A DNA stretch of 5,884 nt, from positions 1 to 5,884 of the forward strand of contig JACDAZ010000506.1 of the NCBI GenBank assembly GCA_013695175.1, in the 5' to 3' direction. The DNA comes from Flavisolibacter sp. (lineage in GTDB: Bacteria > Bacteroidota > Bacteroidia > Chitinophagales > Chitinophagaceae). This document shows positions 5,850 through 5,884 of the stretch, one piece after another. Positions within the stretch are counted from its first letter, which is position 1; the number at the start of each line of letters is the position of its first letter. The translations under genes and the position numbers were made by a program. The notes beneath the pieces are model-generated. The model worked only from the letters and a program-made list of their open reading frames with translations. It was not told the origin of the DNA and did no database searches.

Positions 5850-5877
5850 CAATAAAACACCTGTCCTAAGACAGGTG
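5850..5877 (-). terminator. Leftward-facing hairpin terminator at the right edge
   Basis: CACCTGTC (5858-5865) and GACAGGTG (5870-5877) form a perfect 8-bp GC-rich stem with a 4-nt loop. On the minus strand the stem is followed by TTTTATTG (5857 to 5850), as expected for an intrinsic terminator. It probably ends a minus-strand gene lying beyond the right edge. On the plus strand no T-tract follows. Confidence 0.6.
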
Positions 5878-5884
5878 CAAAGTT

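Noticed and set aside
5850..5884. Possible C-terminus of a minus-strand gene (NFAPVLGQVFY then stop) at the right edge
   Set aside because: Eleven codons are too few to support a gene, and the stretch is better explained by the perfect 8-bp terminator hairpin.
1..5884. Defence system, prophage, transposon or CRISPR array
   Set aside because: All intact genes are housekeeping or conserved Bacteroidota families; I found no transposase, integrase, regularly spaced repeats or toxin-antitoxin pair.

Overview
The window looks like a core chromosomal stretch from a Bacteroidota bacterium, most likely a relative of the Chitinophagaceae. The DNA is AT-rich, no gene start has a clear Shine-Dalgarno sequence, promoter-like boxes follow the Bacteroidota TAnnTTTG pattern, and several families are characteristic of the phylum (the two-repeat DUF1599 protein and the BT_3928-type MauE/DoxX plus thioredoxin-like membrane protein). 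There are seven genes, one cut by the left edge, and one probable gene remnant near the right edge. I see no CRISPR array, insertion sequence, tRNA or rRNA.

Left part (1-1454, + strand): recF, missing only its first codon or codons, is followed by a small DciA-like (DUF721) gene. Both belong to replication and repair. An 80-bp gap between them carries an 18-bp inverted repeat. The dciA-like gene ends tail to tail with a minus-strand two-CBS-domain gene, and one TTAA supplies both stop codons.

Middle (1451-4787, all - strand): read right to left, a tight cluster runs DUF1599 protein, then MauE/DoxX-thioredoxin-like membrane protein, then DppB/OppB-type ABC permease. The gaps are 10 and 5 nt, so this is probably one operon. 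The CBS gene follows 124 nt further on and may be transcribed separately. A plausible promoter lies in the 49-bp gap at 4788-4836, shared with the divergent folP.

Right part (4837-5884): folP (dihydropteroate synthase, folate synthesis) reads rightward and its stop codon lies in the loop of a terminator-like hairpin. The last 196 bp hold no intact gene. On the minus strand they contain a 42-codon open stretch that resembles part of a Y_Y_Y domain of sensor/regulator proteins, bracketed by two leftward-facing hairpins with T-tracts. From memory, folP in this phylum is often followed by a diadenylate cyclase gene and the BT_3928-like gene by tpiA. Neither is seen at those positions, so both flanks may have been rearranged. 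Nothing here amounts to a clear new system. The most interesting items are the Y_Y_Y remnant, the uncharacterised DUF1599/MauE-Trx pair, and the intergenic inverted repeat.
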